Shown piece after piece: positions 34,279-44,409 of a stretch of 64,000 bases of DNA; the first letter of the stretch is position 1, and each line of letters starts with the position of its first letter. The position numbers and the translations under genes are program-made. Source of the DNA: CBDATY01 sp965200445 (GTDB lineage Bacteria > Bacillota_I > Bacilli_A > Mycoplasmatales > Mycoplasmataceae); the NCBI GenBank assembly GCA_965200445.1, contig OZ241341.1, positions 1-64,000 of the forward strand. Reading direction: 5' to 3'. The notes beneath the pieces are model-generated. The model worked only from the letters and a program-made list of their open reading frames with translations. It was not told the origin of the DNA and searched no databases.

Positions 34279-35206
34279 GCTGAATATGAGCCCTTCCAAT
34301 AAGATCACTAACAGACGATATTTTATGTTTGGTTAAGTAAGCTGTAATGGTTTTTTCTAAATCACGACGAATCAAAGGATTATTGTATAAAGCTGTTCCA
34401 ATTTGCACTAAAGTAGCTCCCGCCAGTAAAAATTCAACACAATCTATCCCTGATTGAATACCACCAATACCAATAATGGGGATCTTTACAGCTTCATAAA
34501 CATCATAAACAGCTTTCAAGGCAATAAATTTAATAGCCGGTCCGGATAGGCCCCCTTTTCGACCACCTAGATAAGGGGTTTGATGCTCTGCATCAATCAC
34601 CATAGCTGGTACTGTGTTAATAAGAGAAATAGCATCAGCGCCGGCTAATTCTACTTGCTTAGCAATCGCTTTTAGGTCACTGACTTGCGACGTTAATTTC
34701 ACAATTAATAATTTATGTCTAACAACGTTTTTGACTGCTTGAACAATTTTAAAAGCACTAGCAGGATTAGTTGCAAAATTAAGATGATTATTAGCAATAT
34801 TAGGACATGAGAGGTTGAGTTCAATCATCGTGCCAAAAGGTGCTTGGTCAGCCTCGCGAGCTAATTGCACTAATTCCGCTTCGGTTGTTCCACTGATATT
34901 AACTGTGATATGCGTTTTCAATAAAGGCAACTGCTTATGATAGGATTGCATAAAAGCAGTTCATCCTGGGTTGCGCAAACCAATGCTATTAACCAAACCA
35001 TACTGTGATTTAAAGATACGGGGGTGCGGATTACCAGCACAGGGCTTTAGAGTTAATCCTTTTAAAACTACTCCTCCTCATCGGTTTAAATCATCTCAAT
35101 CAATTAGTTGATCACCATAACCAAACACACCAGCACCTGCTAAAAGTGGGGTTTGAAAAGATTGACCAGCAAACTTAATTGTTAGTAAATTAGACTTTTT
35201 TTCCAT
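34271..35206 (-). CDS. pyrD: dihydroorotate dehydrogenase, class 1 (1B-like)
   Basis: A 311-residue FMN enzyme oxidising dihydroorotate to orotate. The catalytic Cys is in IELNLSCPN; LLIVKLTSQV, IIGIGGIQSG and LVQIGTALY form the FMN site. The region GNPHPRIFKSQYGLVNSIGL resembles class 1B, which normally pairs with the iron-sulfur subunit PyrK and NAD+; no pyrK is in this window, so the electron acceptor is open. The ATG at 35206 overlaps pyrF by 17 bp. Confidence 0.93.
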
Positions 35207-35888
35207 CAATAAACGCCTTTTTAATTTTTAAATAATGTTTGTAGGGGTCTTTATTTTTGGTGATTTCTCTCCCCACGATTATATAATCTGCTTGTAGCTT
35301 TTGGGCTTCACCTGGAGAGACAATCCGTTTTTGATCACCGTGCTCAGCCTCTAATCTTATACCCGGGCAGAAGCAAATCATCTCTGGAAAACTTTGTTTT
35401 ACCACATAAGCTTCCTGAGCACTGCACACTATATTGGTTAAGCCACTATCTTGGGCTAATCTAACTAAAGTCTTCACGGTATTTGATAAGGATATTTTAT
35501 TACTTAATATTTGTTCAAGATCGTGTTGGCTCAAACTAGTTAAAATTGACACTCCAATTAATTTAGTGTCTGATGAAGCACACACTTGTTGGGCGCCCTT
35601 CACCATTTTTTTGCCACCTAACAAATGAATGGAAATATAATCAGGACGCAAATTAATTAAATTGTGTAGTGCTTTCTGAACTGTGTTAGGGATATCATGT
35701 AATTTTAGATCCAAAAAAATTTGATGTCCTTTATTTTTGAGCTCTGTCACAATTTCTCAGCCGAGTTTAGTAATAATTTCTCAACCTAGTTTTAAAAACA
35801 GCTTTTCTGAACTTTTAGAAAAACAAGCTAAAAAAGATCACAATTCATCACGGGAAGAAAAATCACACGCTATAATAACTTTTTGAAT
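35190..35888 (-). CDS. pyrF: orotidine-5'-phosphate decarboxylase, apparent ATT start
   Basis: A 232-residue enzyme giving UMP from OMP. IFLDLKLHDIPNTV holds the catalytic Asp-Lys-Asp array, and PGIRLEAEHGDQKRI with YIIVGREITK the phosphate loop. The family N-terminus (KVIIACDFSSRDELW) is present in frame but no ATG, GTG or TTG precedes it. The only suitable start is ATT at 35888, 4 nt after GAGGT. A GTG at 35750 would delete the first 46 residues, including the substrate-binding strand, and is rejected. ATT is an allowed initiator in code 4. Confidence 0.93.
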
Positions 35889-35992
35889 GATTACCTCAGT
35901 TAGGACTTTTTATATTTGTTTTTTTAATTTTATCTTATTTCCACACAAGACAACTTCCATAAAATTTATAAAACACATATACATCATTTACA

Positions 35993-37270
35993 TTACTGTA
36001 AATTAAATAAATTACCGCTTCGTGCGTGCATAATAACTCACCCTTGTAATTTCTGCCCTAAAAACGGTGAATTATGACCCCCAGAAACAATATGGTTAAG
36101 CTGATAACGACGGACTAATTTGGTGTCAATCACTACAAAATTAGCATAATTTCCTGGCTGTAAAGCAATTGGCTCTGAATAGCGAATAATCTTGGCAGGC
36201 CTAAAAGATAGTAATTCAATTAAGGTGGGCAGTGATATTTTCTGAGTTAATACTAAACCAGTATATAAAGCAGCAAAAGTTGTTTCTAAATTAATAAATC
36301 CCGGTTTTGCTGTTATAAAATCACTTTCTTTTGCTACCGCAGGATGGGGAGCATGATCAGTCACTATGCAATCAATAATGCCGTCCTGCAGGCCAGCAAC
36401 TAAAGCATTCACGTCAACGGCTCGACGCAATGGTGGATTAACTTTATGACGACCATCTGTTAAATCTAAATCTTGGCATGTTAATAGCAAATGGTGGGGA
36501 GTTACATCGCAACTTAAAAACGGCATCGTAGCCTTATGCTTACGAATGATTTCTAGACTTTCTTTAGTAGAAATATGCGTGGCGTGATAACGAAGATCAG
36601 GATAGTTAGCAGCGATTTTAAGATGATCAGCAATTTGCTGAAACTCATTAGCATTGGTTACACCTTGCAGGTTGTATTGGCGAGCTAACGCACAATCTTG
36701 AACTAAGACTTTTTGCTGTGGCACTTTTTGCTGGGGGTGCATTAAAATTAAGGCATCATAAATTAAAGCTTGCGTGATTAATTTTTTCATCAACTCTAAG
36801 TCATCAACCCCTAACCCATCGTTACTAAACCCGACAACCAAGGGAGCTATGGCTTTAAAATCTACTATTTGGCTACCAGTTAAATGTTTTGTTAAAGCAC
36901 AATACAATCTTACATCTACAATACTTTTTTGATTTAGGTGATTTTGGGCATTAATAATTAACGGAGCACTATCTAACACCGGATCAGTATTGGCCATAGT
37001 ACACACAAGGCCATAACCCCCTTTTAAAGCAGCATAGCTTTCTGTCGCAATAGTAATATTTTGCAGTTGACCTGGGTAACGCAAATGGGTGTGGATATCT
37101 ATAAAACTAGGCGCAACAACCCAATTGGGGTTACCTTTAATCACATGACCGATGGTTAAAGAAGGTTCAATAGCATAAATACGATTATGTTTAACAATAA
37201 CATTGGCTTTAACTAAGGCCCCTTTTTGATAAACCAAGCAATCAGTAATCGTATAAACATTAGCAAACAT
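35993..37270 (-). CDS. pyrC: dihydroorotase
   Basis: A 425-residue class I dihydroorotase. The zinc motif SFIDIHTHLRYPG, a later His in YHATHIS, SCDVTPHHLLLT and the final Asp in CIVTDHAPH are all present. It cyclises carbamoyl aspartate. Reading the TGA at 36038 as Trp adds 15 residues to the end (KLQGWVIMH...), matching the C-terminal strand of the family. It lies 11 bp after pyrB. Confidence 0.95.
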
Positions 37271-37281
37271 CGAAAGCTTAA

Positions 37282-38190
37282 TTAATTACCTTCCGGCGCT
37301 AGCAATAAAGTGATTAAAGCAGCTCTAATAGCAATACCATTTGCCATCTGTTGAAAGATTCTTGATTTAGGACTTTCGACTAAGTCTGAGTCAATTTCAA
37401 TTCCACGGTTCACAGGACCAGGGTGCATAATAATAGCTGTTGGTTTAAGCGCTTGGTAGCGTTCTTTGGTAAAACCCCATTCCTTATAAAAAACTCCCTG
37501 GTTCAAATCATGTTTGTCCCCGTGTCTTTCTTTTTGATAGCGCAACAACATAACAACATCATATTGGGAGAGATCGTCTATTTTGGTGATGTTATTATAC
37601 TGCGGATCAGCAAAGGCTTTCGGACCTGTTACCTTAACAGTAATCCCTAATTTTTCCATCATTAAAATGTTGGTTTTAGCCACCCGAGAGTGCACAATAT
37701 CGCCAATAATTAACACTTTCAGATTATCAAAACTCTTAAATTCCTTATAAATAGTGTAAAGGTCCAGCAGTGATTGGGTGGGATGACGACCTGTGCCGTC
37801 TCCCCCATTAATAATTGCCATATCAAGAGCACCAAAATTATCATAATAATTGGTCATAGGGTGCCGGATGCACACAGCATCGGCTCCGAGTGATTCAAAT
37901 GTTTTTACACTATCATAAAGTGTTTCGGACTTATTAACTGATGAAGTTTCACTGTTGAAGGTCACAACATGCATACCGAGTTTGGCGGCAGCCACTTCAA
38001 ATGAATATTGCGTTCTAGTTGAAGACTCAAAAAACATATTCACAAAAATGCGATTATGTAAAAAGGCATATTTAGATTCTCATTGATCAGTCCCAATAGT
38101 TTGCAAATAATCAGCACGTTTAAAAATTGCTTTAAGTTCTAATGCTGTCACAGCATCAAGATTTAACAAATTATTTTTAGTAAAAGTCAT
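37282..38190 (-). CDS. pyrB: aspartate carbamoyltransferase catalytic subunit
   Basis: A 302-residue ATCase chain. The carbamoyl-phosphate loop FFESSTRTQYSFE, RHPTQSLLDLYTI, IIGDIVHSRVAKTN and MHPGPVNRGIEI are diagnostic. No regulatory PyrI is seen. It opens the pyr cluster; carbamoyl phosphate must come from elsewhere because no carAB is in the window (arginine deiminase pathway is one possible source). Start ATG at 38190. Confidence 0.96.
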
Positions 38191-38228
38191 AGCACCAACA
38201 TTCCAAATATTTATGTATATTTTAGTTA

Positions 38229-38268
38229 ATTATGACACATCGTTTCCAAAGCATTTGCTTCTTTGAAA
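38229..38268 (-). promoter_or_regulatory. likely pyr operon promoter with imperfect dyad
   Basis: CATAAT (38229-38234), 39 bp upstream of pyrB, is a reasonable -10 box. Just upstream an imperfect dyad TTTCAAAG...CTTTGGAAA (38243-38268) could bind a regulator. No standard -35 or PyrR-type attenuator was recognised. Confidence 0.35.
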
Positions 38269-38289
38269 ATATATTTTGTCAAAAGGTAA

Positions 38290-38317
38290 AATAAAAAACC
38301 GTTCATAAAACGGTTTT
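38290..38317 (-). terminator. terminator after the secreted-protein gene
   Basis: AAAACCGTT and AACGGTTTT form a perfect 9-bp stem with a 5-nt loop; on the minus strand the tail is TTTTTTATTTT. It closes the gene at 38344 and separates it from the pyr operon. Confidence 0.8.
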
Positions 38318-38343
38318 GAAAATCAGCTTATATCTCAATGTGA

Positions 38344-39039
38344 TTAAACTGGGAAGACATCAGGAAAAATAATTTGGTTTGTGCTTGCGTTGAAATAGCA
38401 ATTAAAGTCTGTTCCAAAAACAGCTTGACCCATCATATAATCAATGGCAACATTGTAGTATGTGTTTTGTCCTATGGTGATCACTTTAGTTACAACTGGA
38501 TTCTTGGAAGTTAAGCGGTCAATTTGCCTCGTTCAGCTCGGCTGCTTAAGGGCTAAATTAAATAATTGTTTAAATTGCTTTAGATTATGTCCAAATGCAT
38601 TTAAAGTAGTTTGCACTGAACCGTGCACTGATAAAGCGAAGCCTTGGTAGGCAACACCTTTATCAGAAACAACTTGTAAAGCTCCTGCTGCATTCATTTG
38701 AACAGCAAAATTTATTGCAAAAGGATCCCAAAAAGCATTAATTACATTTTCACTAACTAAATACGTTAAATGGCCCTGAACTGGTGGCAAGGGGTTTACG
38801 GCTGTTTTAGTGATACGAAACACTAAATTATTTTTGGCTTGAATGTTTTGAGCTAATTGGATACTCCTTAAGCTCGTTATACCAAAATTGCTAGCATTGT
38901 AAATTTGGGTAATATCTTGGATTCTTTCTGATCCAACAGCAGATTTTTGATAAGTAGCATGACCTGGAGGAATTACTAGACCTGTACCAGATCCAGCAAT
39001 ACCGATTGTACCGATGATGTTTAATAAACCTTTAATCAT
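38344..39039 (-). CDS. secreted protein without lipobox, unknown function
   Basis: A 231-residue protein with an N-terminal hydrophobic segment MIKGLLNIIGTIGIAGSGTG but no Cys after it, so it is probably secreted or anchored by its signal, not a lipoprotein. The same kind of leader (LL..IGTI.I.GSGT) occurs in the duplicated secreted proteins at 49242 and 50798, although the mature parts do not look alike. The mature part has alternating hydrophobic residues and no recognised domain. The stop follows TGA Trp-containing sequence to TAA at 38344. A terminator follows. Confidence 0.7.
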
Positions 39040-39157
39040 GAAAACTCCTAGAAAAAATATGTAAAAAATTATTAAAGCATTTTACTTTATTAAGCTATTA
39101 AAAGCAAATTTCTGACAGCCTAGTATTGAATAAATGGCTGGTTTTTGCAAAATTTTG

Positions 39158-39877
39158 CTAGGTGGAAGTTTCAATTAGGCTAGGAATATAAGCAGGATAG
39201 TTCAAGGTAGCCGAATTCGTAACAAAAGTAGTTAGCTGAAATGAATCATAGTAAAAGTCGGAAGATTCATGATCAGGTTTAATCGCAAAGAATAACTCCA
39301 TAGTTGCATAAATATAATTATGAACAAGCGGACCAGGTGTCAACTGCACTAATTTTTTATAATAATATTCCTTTTTCCAAACAACGTGATGAATCAAAGG
39401 TGTGCCATTATAGTAATAATTAAGCCAGGCTTGCATCACCTCGAAACCATTCTTTTCTAAGTAATTTCCTCACGCCAAATCTTTGCCTTTACCTGGCACA
39501 CGCACGCTTTTATGTGAAGGATAACTAATTAGATAATCAGATTTATTAATACTGACAGTAAATTGAAAATTAAGTTGTGGTTCATTCTGAAAAATCAGCT
39601 CCAAAGATACGTTATATATCAGTTGTGAAGCATCACTACTTTGCAGTATGACACTGTTAACCTGGGAAAGGCGAATTAAATCAGTGTATTTGGTACGTGC
39701 ATCAGGGACAAAATGATAAACCAAAGTCTGAATTTCATCCAAGGGCACATGATCATAATAATCTTGGATATACTGTTCATAGCTACCAAAACTTTGGTTA
39801 GTAGTGCAGCCAACCAAGGGAGCACACCCCGATAATAGTGCTGCAGACAGCACTGAAGAAAGCAATATTTTTTTCAC
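39158..39877 (-). CDS. lipoprotein of unknown function
   Basis: A 239-residue predicted lipoprotein with signal MKKILLSSVLSAALLSGC and Cys18 as the likely modified residue; a second Cys follows at residue 24. The mature chain is Tyr, Leu and Ser-rich with predicted beta strands (YNVSLELIFQNEPQLNFQFT). No enzyme motif is visible. Divergently oriented from the frameshifted membrane-protein gene, sharing a 200-bp intergenic region. Confidence 0.72.
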
Positions 39878-39975
39878 AGAATTTTTTAGTGTATCTTTTT
39901 TTAATGAATATTTTTTATATATTAATTTTATAATATTTTTATTTTAGAGTGTAACAACTAATTATAATCATAATT

Positions 39976-40004
39976 TCTAAGCAGCATACCTACTTTGCTA
40001 TAAT
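39976..40004 (+). promoter_or_regulatory. promoter for the frameshifted membrane-protein gene
   Basis: An extended -10 TGCTATAAT (TATAAT at 39999-40004), with TCTAAG at about the -35 position. It points toward the ORF at 40078. The -10 is consensus, the -35 weak. Confidence 0.55.
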
Positions 40005-40014
40005 AAATTGAGTT

Positions 40015-40050
40015 TTTGTTTACTTAATCAGCCTATTATAAGTAAACAAA
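40015..40050 (+). promoter_or_regulatory. perfect 12-bp inverted repeat in the 5' leader
   Basis: TTTGTTTACTTA and TAAGTAAACAAA flank a 12-nt centre, immediately after the promoter and 27 bp before the ATG at 40078. It could be an RNA leader hairpin or an operator. It matches no riboswitch I know. Confidence 0.55.
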
Positions 40051-40077
40051 CTTAGATACATTTAATATTTACAACCT

Positions 40078-40649
40078 ATGCAACAAAAAATACCATTCAC
40101 ATTTCACTTTAATACCCGCCACATAACCACTACTGGTTGTTTATGTGCTGTTTTAATAATTATTGGAATTTTTATGAATATTACTTTTGAAACTAAAGTA
40201 ATTTTTGAATTTGCAACTGGTTTTTTTGGGCTTGTGCATATTGAATCCCTGGTCCGATCATGCTAATTGGTGGCATTGTTGCTTTTATTATGATCAATAT
40301 CGCAGTGGGAGCTTTTATTTATATTCCAGTAACTTTGGTAGCCATCATATGAATGTTTACTATCACCAAATTGCTAAAACGCGTATTAAGATCAAGCAAA
40401 ATCCCTATTTATATTTTAATCTCTTTCATAGCAAGCATAATACTACTTATTTATGTACTGTTTACCTATTGATTGTATGGCAAAAGTTTAGCCTTAATTG
40501 AATTAATTACAGCTAGTAATCAAATCTTAGATTCTGTTATGTTTGGTACTTTTTTCTGTCATGTTTTACGCAGAATCACTGTTCAATCGAAGTATAAATC
40601 TCTGAAATTAATAGAAAAACAAAATCATAAAACACTTTATATATCCTAA
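40078..40649 (+). pseudogene. membrane protein (ECF S-component-like) with frameshift at a T7 run
   Basis: From ATG 40078 the frame encodes FHFNTRHITTTGCLCAVLII and further helices, then closes at TAA 40266. The adjoining frame continues with GPIMLIGGIVAFIMINIAVG and more hydrophobic segments to TAA at 40649. The two frames join smoothly if one base is added or lost in the T7 run 40221-40227, giving ATGFF then WACAYWIPGPIML. Together they make about 190 residues with five or six helices, looking like an ECF-type S component or related small permease. It may be a true pseudogene, a phase-variable gene or a sequencing error. Specificity is unknown. Confidence 0.55.
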
Positions 40650-40867
40650 AAATAAATTCATTAATTGTTTTATTGATTTTATCTTGGATGTAATTTACTA
40701 AAAATAATTTAAGTAAAATAATCACTAAAACATAAATACATAAGATTAAACTAAGATTTTAGAAATATACATTTACTAAAATATAAGCATTTATTTATGT
40801 AAGTAATGAAATAAACTTTTTAAAGATACAATTGTTTTTTAATTATTTATTTCAAACAATTTATTAG

Positions 40868-40981
40868 TTATTCTTTTTCTAGCCTTCTAATATATTTTTT
40901 AAAATATTTAAACTCAGGTTGATTTTTAAACCATTTAATAGAATTTTCTAAGTCTTTTTTGGCTTTTTCTTTTCTTGTCAT
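40868..40981 (-). CDS. 37-residue basic protein coupled to the Doc-like gene
   Basis: A very short frame, MTRKEKAKKDLENSIKWFKN and 17 more residues, starting 2 bp after the Doc-like stop. GGAGAT, inside the end of the Doc frame, stands 6 nt before the ATG, so translation is probably coupled. The product is helix-prone and highly charged. By position it could be an antitoxin or regulator of the Doc-like protein, though Phd normally lies upstream of doc. It could also be a truncated remnant. Confidence 0.5.
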   Translation of the reverse strand: MTRKEKAKKDLENSIKWFKNQPEFKYFKKYIRRLEKE

Positions 40982-40983
40982 TT

Positions 40984-41589
40984 TTATCTCCATTTTAAGG
41001 CTATAACCATATTATTTTTTATAAATTGTTTTATTTCTTCTCTAATTTCTTTTTTTTCTTTGGATGCTAACTTTTGGACAAAATTAGCCATTTTCGTTTC
41101 ATGAACAGTAGCATAATTTTTTATAGAACTACTATTAAAGCAATAAAAACCAAATTTTAGACAAATTAAAACTAAAAAACATATTGCAAACCTTTTATTT
41201 CCGTTTCCTAAATAATGAGTACCTGTAAATTTAATAAATAAATCTCCTATAAAATCAATTATTGAAAATGAGATATTACAATTTTGATATTTTTCCACAC
41301 TTGAGAATATAGCACCATTTATACTACCAGGATTTCTTTCACTCCATATAGGTTCAACAGATAAAGTACTAGCTAAAGATTGAGCTTCTAAAGATAGATC
41401 TATTAACTCTAGATAAAGATCATTATTAAATTCCAAAACTTTTTCTTTAAAAATAATTTCTTCAACACCAGTAAAAAGACTATTTAAATAATATTTATTT
41501 GATACTTCATCAAAAGATAATAAGGAATTTTTAAATTCCTTAAATATATTTTTGTCAAATCTGGTTTTAAAAATAACTATTCTTTTCAT
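40984..41589 (-). CDS. Fic/Doc family protein, Doc-like toxin candidate
   Basis: A 201-residue protein with the Fic-fold core motif HYLGNGNKR (HxxxxGNKR). The Lys after Asn, in place of Gly, is the Doc variant that phosphorylates EF-Tu rather than AMPylating. Preceding helices contain IDFIGDLFIKFTGTHY; downstream lies a Lys/Glu-rich helical end. The N-terminal 70 residues are divergent. The surrounding DNA is strikingly AT-rich, and a Mob-like remnant follows, which suggests acquisition by transfer. A tiny coupled ORF follows at 40868-40981. Confidence 0.78.
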   Translation of the reverse strand: MKRIVIFKTRFDKNIFKEFKNSLLSFDEVSNKYYLNSLFTGVEEIIFKEKVLEFNNDLYLELIDLSLEAQSLASTLSVEPIWSERNPGSINGAIFSSVEKYQNCNISFSIIDFIGDLFIKFTGTHYLGNGNKRFAICFLVLICLKFGFYCFNSSSIKNYATVHETKMANFVQKLASKEKKEIREEIKQFIKNNMVIALKWR

Positions 41590-41886
41590 AGATTAACTAC
41601 AATTTTTTATAATATTTTTTTCATATATATTTAATTACTTAATTAATTATTTATTAGTCTTTTAAATAGCTATTTAAAATTATAATTTTAATTAATTAAT
41701 TTAATACATAAAATTTGTTTTAGTTTAAGCTAAATTCTTTAAAAATATATAATATATTTTTTATATTTTAATGCAATTCATAATGTTCTTCATTAAAATA
41801 ATATATATTTAACTCAAACGATTCTATCTTATTGCGGTAATTATTAAATACTAAAATAAACTAATTATTTTTGATTTTTGTTGCTT
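41590..41886. other. AT-rich intergenic stretch
   Basis: About 300 bp dominated by A/T tracts and repeats of ATTAATTAA type between the Doc-like gene and the Mob-like gene. No ORF, hairpin terminator or tRNA was recognised. Confidence 0.5.
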
Positions 41887-42360
41887 TTAATGTATTTCAG
41901 AAATACAGAACCCAGATTGTTTTTTATAGAATGTAATAAAATACTCTAAGTATTTTATTCATTTGCCAATTTGACAATTCCTTAATTTACTTAAAATTCA
42001 CTCCCCTGCTATTTGTTTTCTGGCACAGTGTTGTCTTCAGGTTTGAATCTGAGCGGAGCGATGATGGGTTTTTAAATAATGATTATGGTTTTTGACCTGT
42101 TCACGAAAAGGAACTAGAGTCGTTTGAATATGATTCAGCAAATATTGATATTGCAGATTTGCTTTATTAGCTGATGATTGTTGTCAGTTTTGTTCTAATG
42201 GTGATCAAATTAAATTTCAATGTGAACGGTTAGGATCAATATCAGAAATAACATTTTTAGTTTTAATTCGTAAATTATGAAGTGATAAAGCTTTTACAAA
42301 GCCCATCCCTCTTGATAACCCGTGCGTGGAGTTACCGATCACAAAAATTGGACGTAACAT
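41887..42360 (-). CDS. truncated Pre/Mob (MOBV) relaxase-like protein
   Basis: A 157-residue protein that needs five TGA Trp codons. Its sequence SLHNLRIKTKNVISDIDPN plus RSHWN follows the N-terminal signature of plasmid Pre/Mob proteins (HNxR...N-DI-P-RSH-N). Later RKQIAGEWILS and FITFYKKQSG align in order with the next MOBV block. It then ends at a TAA exactly before where the HxDExTPHxH metal site should be. It is therefore the N-terminal part of a relaxase, either a decayed plasmid/integrative element remnant or a shortened protein kept for DNA binding. The family call rests on pattern memory, not on a search. Confidence 0.55.
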
Positions 42361-42417
42361 AACAAATAATTAAAAGTAGTCTTATTAAGACACTAAGTTG
42401 ATTATTGCTCTGAAGAG

Positions 42418-42435
42418 TTGCATTAAAAAATGCAA
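42418..42435 (-). repeat. short hairpin after the lipoprotein gene
   Basis: TTGCATT and AATGCAA with a 4-nt loop, 55 bp after the lipoprotein stop. It may be a weak terminator; no T-run follows on either strand. Confidence 0.3.
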
Positions 42436-42489
42436 TACTTAATTGTAGACTTTTTTCTGTAATTTACAATCTAAAAAAAAAAGTAAAGC

Positions 42490-44328
42490 TTAGGTAGTGA
42501 TTTCTACTCATAGCGATACATTGCTTGTAACACTATTAAACACAAATGAACATGTTAATTCTTTGGTTTGGTTCGCAAATAATTGCACATTAGCGGGTAT
42601 TTGTAATTGTTGCCAGTAATAATCAGGCAGTGCTAGTAGCGCTTTAAACCGTTTATTTAAAGCAGTTCTAATTTCTTGGACAACCGCACTATCACTTGTA
42701 CTAGCAGGGGTAGGGATCCCTACAAGGGTCAGAGGATTTAACTTATCAGGTCAATTGGGAACAGCCTGTGCTCAATCAGCAGCAGTAGAAGCCTGAATTC
42801 ATACAGTTAAATCTACTAAAGCAGTATCTGTACCAACCCTTACTACTAATGTCACGTTGGGATTGGTGGGCATTGCAGTCCCTAGCGGAGCCTTGGCTGA
42901 CTTGGCTGATAGAGTAGCATTAGCAAAATCTGCTAGCGGAAGAGAATTTTGACTAGCCACTAATTTTAAAATGGCTTCTTTGGTAGCATTATTCTGCACG
43001 CTAGGATTGAAAAACTGTTTTATTTCAATGCTGCGATAAGTGATTTGGTTCGCTAAATCACCTGCTGCACTACTTTGTAAAATTACATTTAAATTTAATT
43101 GAGTGTACTGACCACTAGAGTCAGAAGCTTCCAGATATACTACCTTATAACTCTTGGCATTTAAAATAGTTGGGGGTTGAGCACCATTTATTTTAAATGC
43201 TAAGAAATTAATGGAGTCTACATTGGGATTAGCTTCTGCAGCAGCATCACGAATTGCTTGGAGTGTGTCAGAATTATAAGTATTAGGATCAGTAGCACTC
43301 GGGACAGTAATTTTTTTATTGACCACATTTTTCACGAATGCAGCAGCTGTAGTGTTGGAAATTTGGGCTGTAATCATTTTACTAGCTGTGGTGTTATCTT
43401 GGGTATCTCTGGCGGTTACCTGAATCTTTTTAAAGTCAGATTTAGTTAAATCATCACCACTAAAAGACAACATACTTAGATCAGCAGTGGTTAATGCTGG
43501 ATTAGCATTAGCTAAAACTGTTTTTAGGTAGCTTTTTGTTGTTTGATTGGTTACATCGGGATTAGCATTAAAAGGCACTAATAGATCAGTGGTATTTTCA
43601 AGTTTGTTAATAACAGACTGTGCACCACTCAGTAAAGTGATCTCAAGACCGCCTTTTTTGGAAGCAGTAGTACCGTTTAAAGTAATGTTTAAAGCAACAT
43701 TCGTAGGAACGGTTGGTTGTAGCGTGGTAGGACTATAAACAAAATTTGCTTCAGTATAGAGTGGGTTTTTTAATAAATCAGATAAAGCAGGATTGGCTGT
43801 TTTGAGAGCTATATTAATTGCTGAAAAAGTTTTTGGATCAGTTGTACTTGTGGGTGTATCAGAAGGCAATTTTAAATTAACATCAGTAATTGCAGCAACA
43901 ACATCACTAGCGGTAGGCGCTTGGTATTGAACATAAACCTGTAATTTCGCTGTATCACTATTTAAAGTTGATGTAATCGTTAACTCAAAGGGGTTGAAGG
44001 TTTTTCGATTAAAAGCAGAAAATGATAATGTTTTTAAATCAGAACTATTTAAAGTAGGCGCTGCTTTCTTAATTTGGTCTTCTAACTGTGATGACCATAT
44101 TGCGGGATTAGCAGTTTGCAGAAATCCAGATAATTTAAAAGGATTACTGCTGCTAGTCCCTGTTTTATGTTTATTGTTTTTAATAATGTCAATAATAGTC
44201 GACGGTGATTTCACCAGGGAGCGCTGTGGAGACGATGTTTTGGTTTCCGTACCACTACACCCAATCACCAGTGCTGCCCCACTTGCCGTGATGCTGAACG
44301 CGGCAATTAAATTTAAAAATTTTTTCAT
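42490..44328 (-). CDS. large lipoprotein with repeated lipoprotein-17-type domains
   Basis: A 612-residue lipoprotein. The ATG at 44328 is favoured, because GGGGTG lies just before it; a frame start at 44358 is ten codons longer. Signal ends GAALVIGC with Cys24 of this reading. The mature part repeats a unit of about 80-90 residues, recognisable by NPALTTADLSMLSFSG and variants (SSDLKTLSFS, NPALSDLL), at least four times. These are related to the repeats in the chitinase lipoprotein, but no catalytic domain follows. Probably a surface adhesin-like or structural lipoprotein; role unknown. Confidence 0.82.
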
Positions 44329-44409
44329 TTTCACCCCAATGTAAAATAATAATTTCATTAAAATTATACTATAAAGACTATTAATTAATATTTAAATTGA
44401 TAATGAACC

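Noticed and set aside
35190..35750. GTG at 35750 as pyrF start
   Set aside because: It would remove the conserved first strand and the substrate Asp region that are clearly encoded upstream in frame.
40205..40501. 98-codon plus-strand frame in the frameshifted membrane-protein region
   Set aside because: It is in the wrong frame for either half of the membrane protein and is His/Tyr-rich noise.
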